Assembly: GCA_002773975.1 (NCBI GenBank)
Contig: PEZR01000132.1
Location: 11,611 to 18,800 of the forward strand
Length of the DNA: 7,190 nucleotides
Source: Bdellovibrio sp. CG10_big_fil_rev_8_21_14_0_10_47_8
GTDB taxonomy: Bacteria; Bdellovibrionota; Bdellovibrionia; Bdellovibrionales; Bdellovibrionaceae
Direction: 5' to 3'
A model generated the notes under the pieces. The model saw nothing but the letters and a program-made list of their open reading frames with translations, did no database searches and was not told the DNA's origin. Position 1 is the stretch's first letter. Each line of letters starts with the position of its first letter. The translations under genes and the position numbers were made by a program. Shown piece after piece: positions 5,931 to 7,190 of the stretch.

Positions 5931-5960
5931 TTGACAATAAAGGGAAAGAAACCAGATTCT
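5931..5960 (+). promoter_or_regulatory. Possible trxA promoter
   Basis: A perfect -35 hexamer TTGACA lies at 5931-5936. The nearest -10 at legal spacing is the weak GATTCT (5955-5960, 18-bp gap). The better-looking TATAAA at 5960-5965 is 23 bp away and would place the transcript start inside the ribosome binding site, so it is unlikely to be the functional -10. Confidence 0.35.
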
Positions 5961-5966
5961 ATAAAC

Positions 5967-5972
5967 AGGAGG
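5967..5972 (+). promoter_or_regulatory. Consensus ribosome binding site of trxA
   Basis: AGGAGG, a perfect Shine-Dalgarno, lies 5 bases before ATG 5978. It is much stronger than those of the neighbouring genes, suggesting high translation of thioredoxin and fixing its start. Confidence 0.85.
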
Positions 5973-5977
5973 AAATC

Positions 5978-6304
5978 ATGGGAAACACAAAGGCCGTCAC
6001 AGACAGCGAATTCGATAACGAAGTCATCAAGTCAGGGACCCCTGTTTTGGTCGATTTTTGGGCCGAGTGGTGCGGACCATGTCGGGCAATTGCTCCAAAA
6101 TTGGAAGAGATTGCGCAAGAGCTCGGTCCTCAGGTTAAAATCATGAAGCTAGATGTGGATAACAATCAAAGCACAGCCGCTCAATATGGAATTCGAAGTA
6201 TTCCGACCATGATCATGTTTAAGGGTGGAAAACCCGTCGAGCAAATTATGGGAAATCATCCGAAAGAAAGTATTGTGGACTTGATCAAACGTCATCTGTC
6301 CTGA
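5978..6304 (+). CDS. trxA: Thioredoxin
   Basis: Cytoplasmic disulfide reductase, recycled by thioredoxin reductase. The 108-residue length is that of a classical single-domain thioredoxin. The active site WCGPC lies at 31-35 (Cys32, Cys35), preceded by VDFWAE with the buried Asp26. The cis-proline motif SIPTM (Pro76) and the FKGGKPVEQIMG loop (81-92) complete the fold. There is no signal peptide, so it is not a periplasmic or cytochrome-maturation thioredoxin. It has its own strong ribosome binding site and ends about 35 bp before a strong terminator, so it is probably the last or only gene of its transcript. The upstream receiver-like gene lies in the same direction 106 bp away without a visible terminator between them, so cotranscription is possible. 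Confidence 0.97.
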   Translation: MGNTKAVTDSEFDNEVIKSGTPVLVDFWAEWCGPCRAIAPKLEEIAQELGPQVKIMKLDVDNNQSTAAQYGIRSIPTMIMFKGGKPVEQIMGNHPKESIVDLIKRHLS

Positions 6305-6337
6305 TTTATCTGATAGAGCGACGATTTCAGTTCACCT

Positions 6338-6373
6338 AAAAAAAATTCCGGTTCACCACCGGGATTTTTTTTT
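6338..6373. terminator. Bidirectional Rho-independent terminator between trxA and rodA
   Basis: The stem CCGGT (6348-6352) pairs with ACCGG (6358-6362) around a five-base loop. It is extended by a T-G wobble, a T-A pair and A-T pairs between the A-run at 6338-6345 and the T-run at 6365-6373. On the plus strand nine Ts follow the stem, ending trxA. On the minus strand eight Us follow, ending rodA, whose stop codon is about 45 bases away. Confidence 0.92.
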
Positions 6374-6406
6374 AATTCAAGCGATCGTCACACCACCTGC
6401 ATTTAA

Positions 6407-7190
6407 TTAGAACAGATAGCGCCGATAGGCCGTGCTGGAGATAAGCCCAAGGCCGGTCATGGTTGTTAGCATGCTAGAACCTCCGTAGCTCAGAAGAGGC
6501 AGCGGCACCCCGACAATTGGGAGAAGTCCGATCACCATGCCGATATTTACAAACATATGCCAAAAGACATAACAAAGGACTCCCACGGTGAGAAGGGCCC
6601 CAAACTTGTCTCGTGAAGTCGAAGCAATGCGGATTCCAATCACAAAAAGAACACAGAAGAGCGCCAGAGTTGTCACGCTGCCAATGAAACCATGTTCTTC
6701 GCTAAGAACAGAGTAGATAAAGTCCGTGTGTCGCTCCGGCAGGAATTCGAGCTGAGATTGAGTCCCTTTGCGAAAGCCTTTGCCCAGAATTTTACCGCTG
6801 CCCACGGCAATTTTCGACTGAATGCTATTGTAACCAGTGCCACGAGGGTCATTGGTGGGAGAAAGGAAATTGATGACACGGGCTCGTTGGTAATCTCGGA
6901 GCGCATATTTCCAAGCGGCCGGCAATGCGATCAGGCCGGCCAGAATACAAGTGGCCAAGATTGCTTTTCGAATTTTGCAAAATAAAATCATCGAGCCACC
7001 AATGGCTGCCAACATCATCGCAGTTCCAAGATCTGGCTGTTCAACCACGAGAACAAATGGAACGCCTAGAATGAACAGAGGCCAAAGCATCTGTTTCAGT
7101 CCCATCCCCGGGCCATCCGAGTTTCTGAGGGCCAAGGTTTTTGCCATGACCATAATTAAGCACAGTTTCATGGTTTCCGACGGCTGATAG
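6407..7190 (-). CDS. rodA: Peptidoglycan glycosyltransferase RodA, C-terminal part (runs off right edge)
   Basis: SEDS-family enzyme that polymerises lipid II into glycan strands for cell elongation, in complex with a class B PBP (PBP2) and MreBCD. The frame is open to the window edge; the visible part begins YQPSETMKL, the conserved Q-P-S-E segment internal to SEDS proteins, so the ATG at 7171 is not the start. About 260 residues are present out of roughly 370-400 expected. The block from SPTNDPRGTGYNS through GKGFRKGTQSQLEFLPERHTDF is RodA-specific rather than FtsW-like, and its HTD Asp corresponds to the essential extracellular-loop Asp of characterised RodA proteins. VVEQPDLGTAMM and PLPLLSYGGSSML near the C-terminus are the other family signatures. 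Several hydrophobic segments fit the multi-pass topology. It converges on trxA; neighbouring mre/pbp genes, if any, lie beyond the edge. Confidence 0.95.
   Translation of the reverse strand, partial: YQPSETMKLCLIMVMAKTLALRNSDGPGMGLKQMLWPLFILGVPFVLVVEQPDLGTAMMLAAIGGSMILFCKIRKAILATCILAGLIALPAAWKYALRDYQRARVINFLSPTNDPRGTGYNSIQSKIAVGSGKILGKGFRKGTQSQLEFLPERHTDFIYSVLSEEHGFIGSVTTLALFCVLFVIGIRIASTSRDKFGALLTVGVLCYVFWHMFVNIGMVIGLLPIVGVPLPLLSYGGSSMLTTMTGLGLISSTAYRRYLF

Noticed and set aside
7171..7190. ATG at 7171 (minus) as the rodA start
   Set aside because: The frame stays open upstream and encodes the conserved Q-P-S-E segment immediately before it, so the gene is cut by the window edge.

Overview
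The window carries seven protein-coding genes of a Gram-negative bacterium. Five are complete and one is cut at each edge. The envelope inventory fits a Gram-negative cell: a lipoprotein, a LysM protein with a signal peptide, an LptF/LptG-type lipopolysaccharide-export permease and the cell-elongation protein RodA. Mid-range base composition, TTG/GTG starts and the LysM/TPR-lipoprotein/DprA style resemble Bdellovibrionota or the former deltaproteobacteria. That lineage call is inference only, because no rRNA or strict marker is present.

Layout, left to right. Bases 1-484 (minus) hold the N-terminal part of a ComEC/Rec2 DNA-uptake channel that starts at a GTG and runs off the left edge. A divergent intergenic region of about 300 bp follows, with an AT-rich block, a perfect 8-bp hairpin, an exact DnaA-box match and a good sigma-70-like promoter. 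Next come three plus-strand genes in a probable operon: a TPR lipoprotein resembling the C-terminal half of CpoB/YbgF, a LysM protein with a FlgT-C-like C-terminal region, and dprA. DNA uptake (ComEC) and single-strand processing (DprA) genes therefore sit on either side of two envelope proteins. A roughly 210-bp convergent gap after dprA contains a perfect inverted repeat and a 36-codon small ORF with a strong Shine-Dalgarno. After it lies lptF/lptG (minus).

A short divergent gap separates lptF from a 235-residue protein with a degenerate receiver-like N-terminal domain and a charged helical tail. Then comes a canonical thioredoxin with a perfect AGGAGG ribosome binding site. A strong bidirectional Rho-independent terminator separates it from the convergent rodA, which runs off the right edge.

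Most of the window is ordinary conserved housekeeping and envelope biology. The points most worth a second look are the pseudo-receiver protein, the competence-envelope gene cluster, the probable leaderless start of the lipoprotein gene, the DnaA box and hairpin upstream of it, and the small cationic ORF converging on lptF. I saw no mobile element, CRISPR array, tRNA or rRNA.
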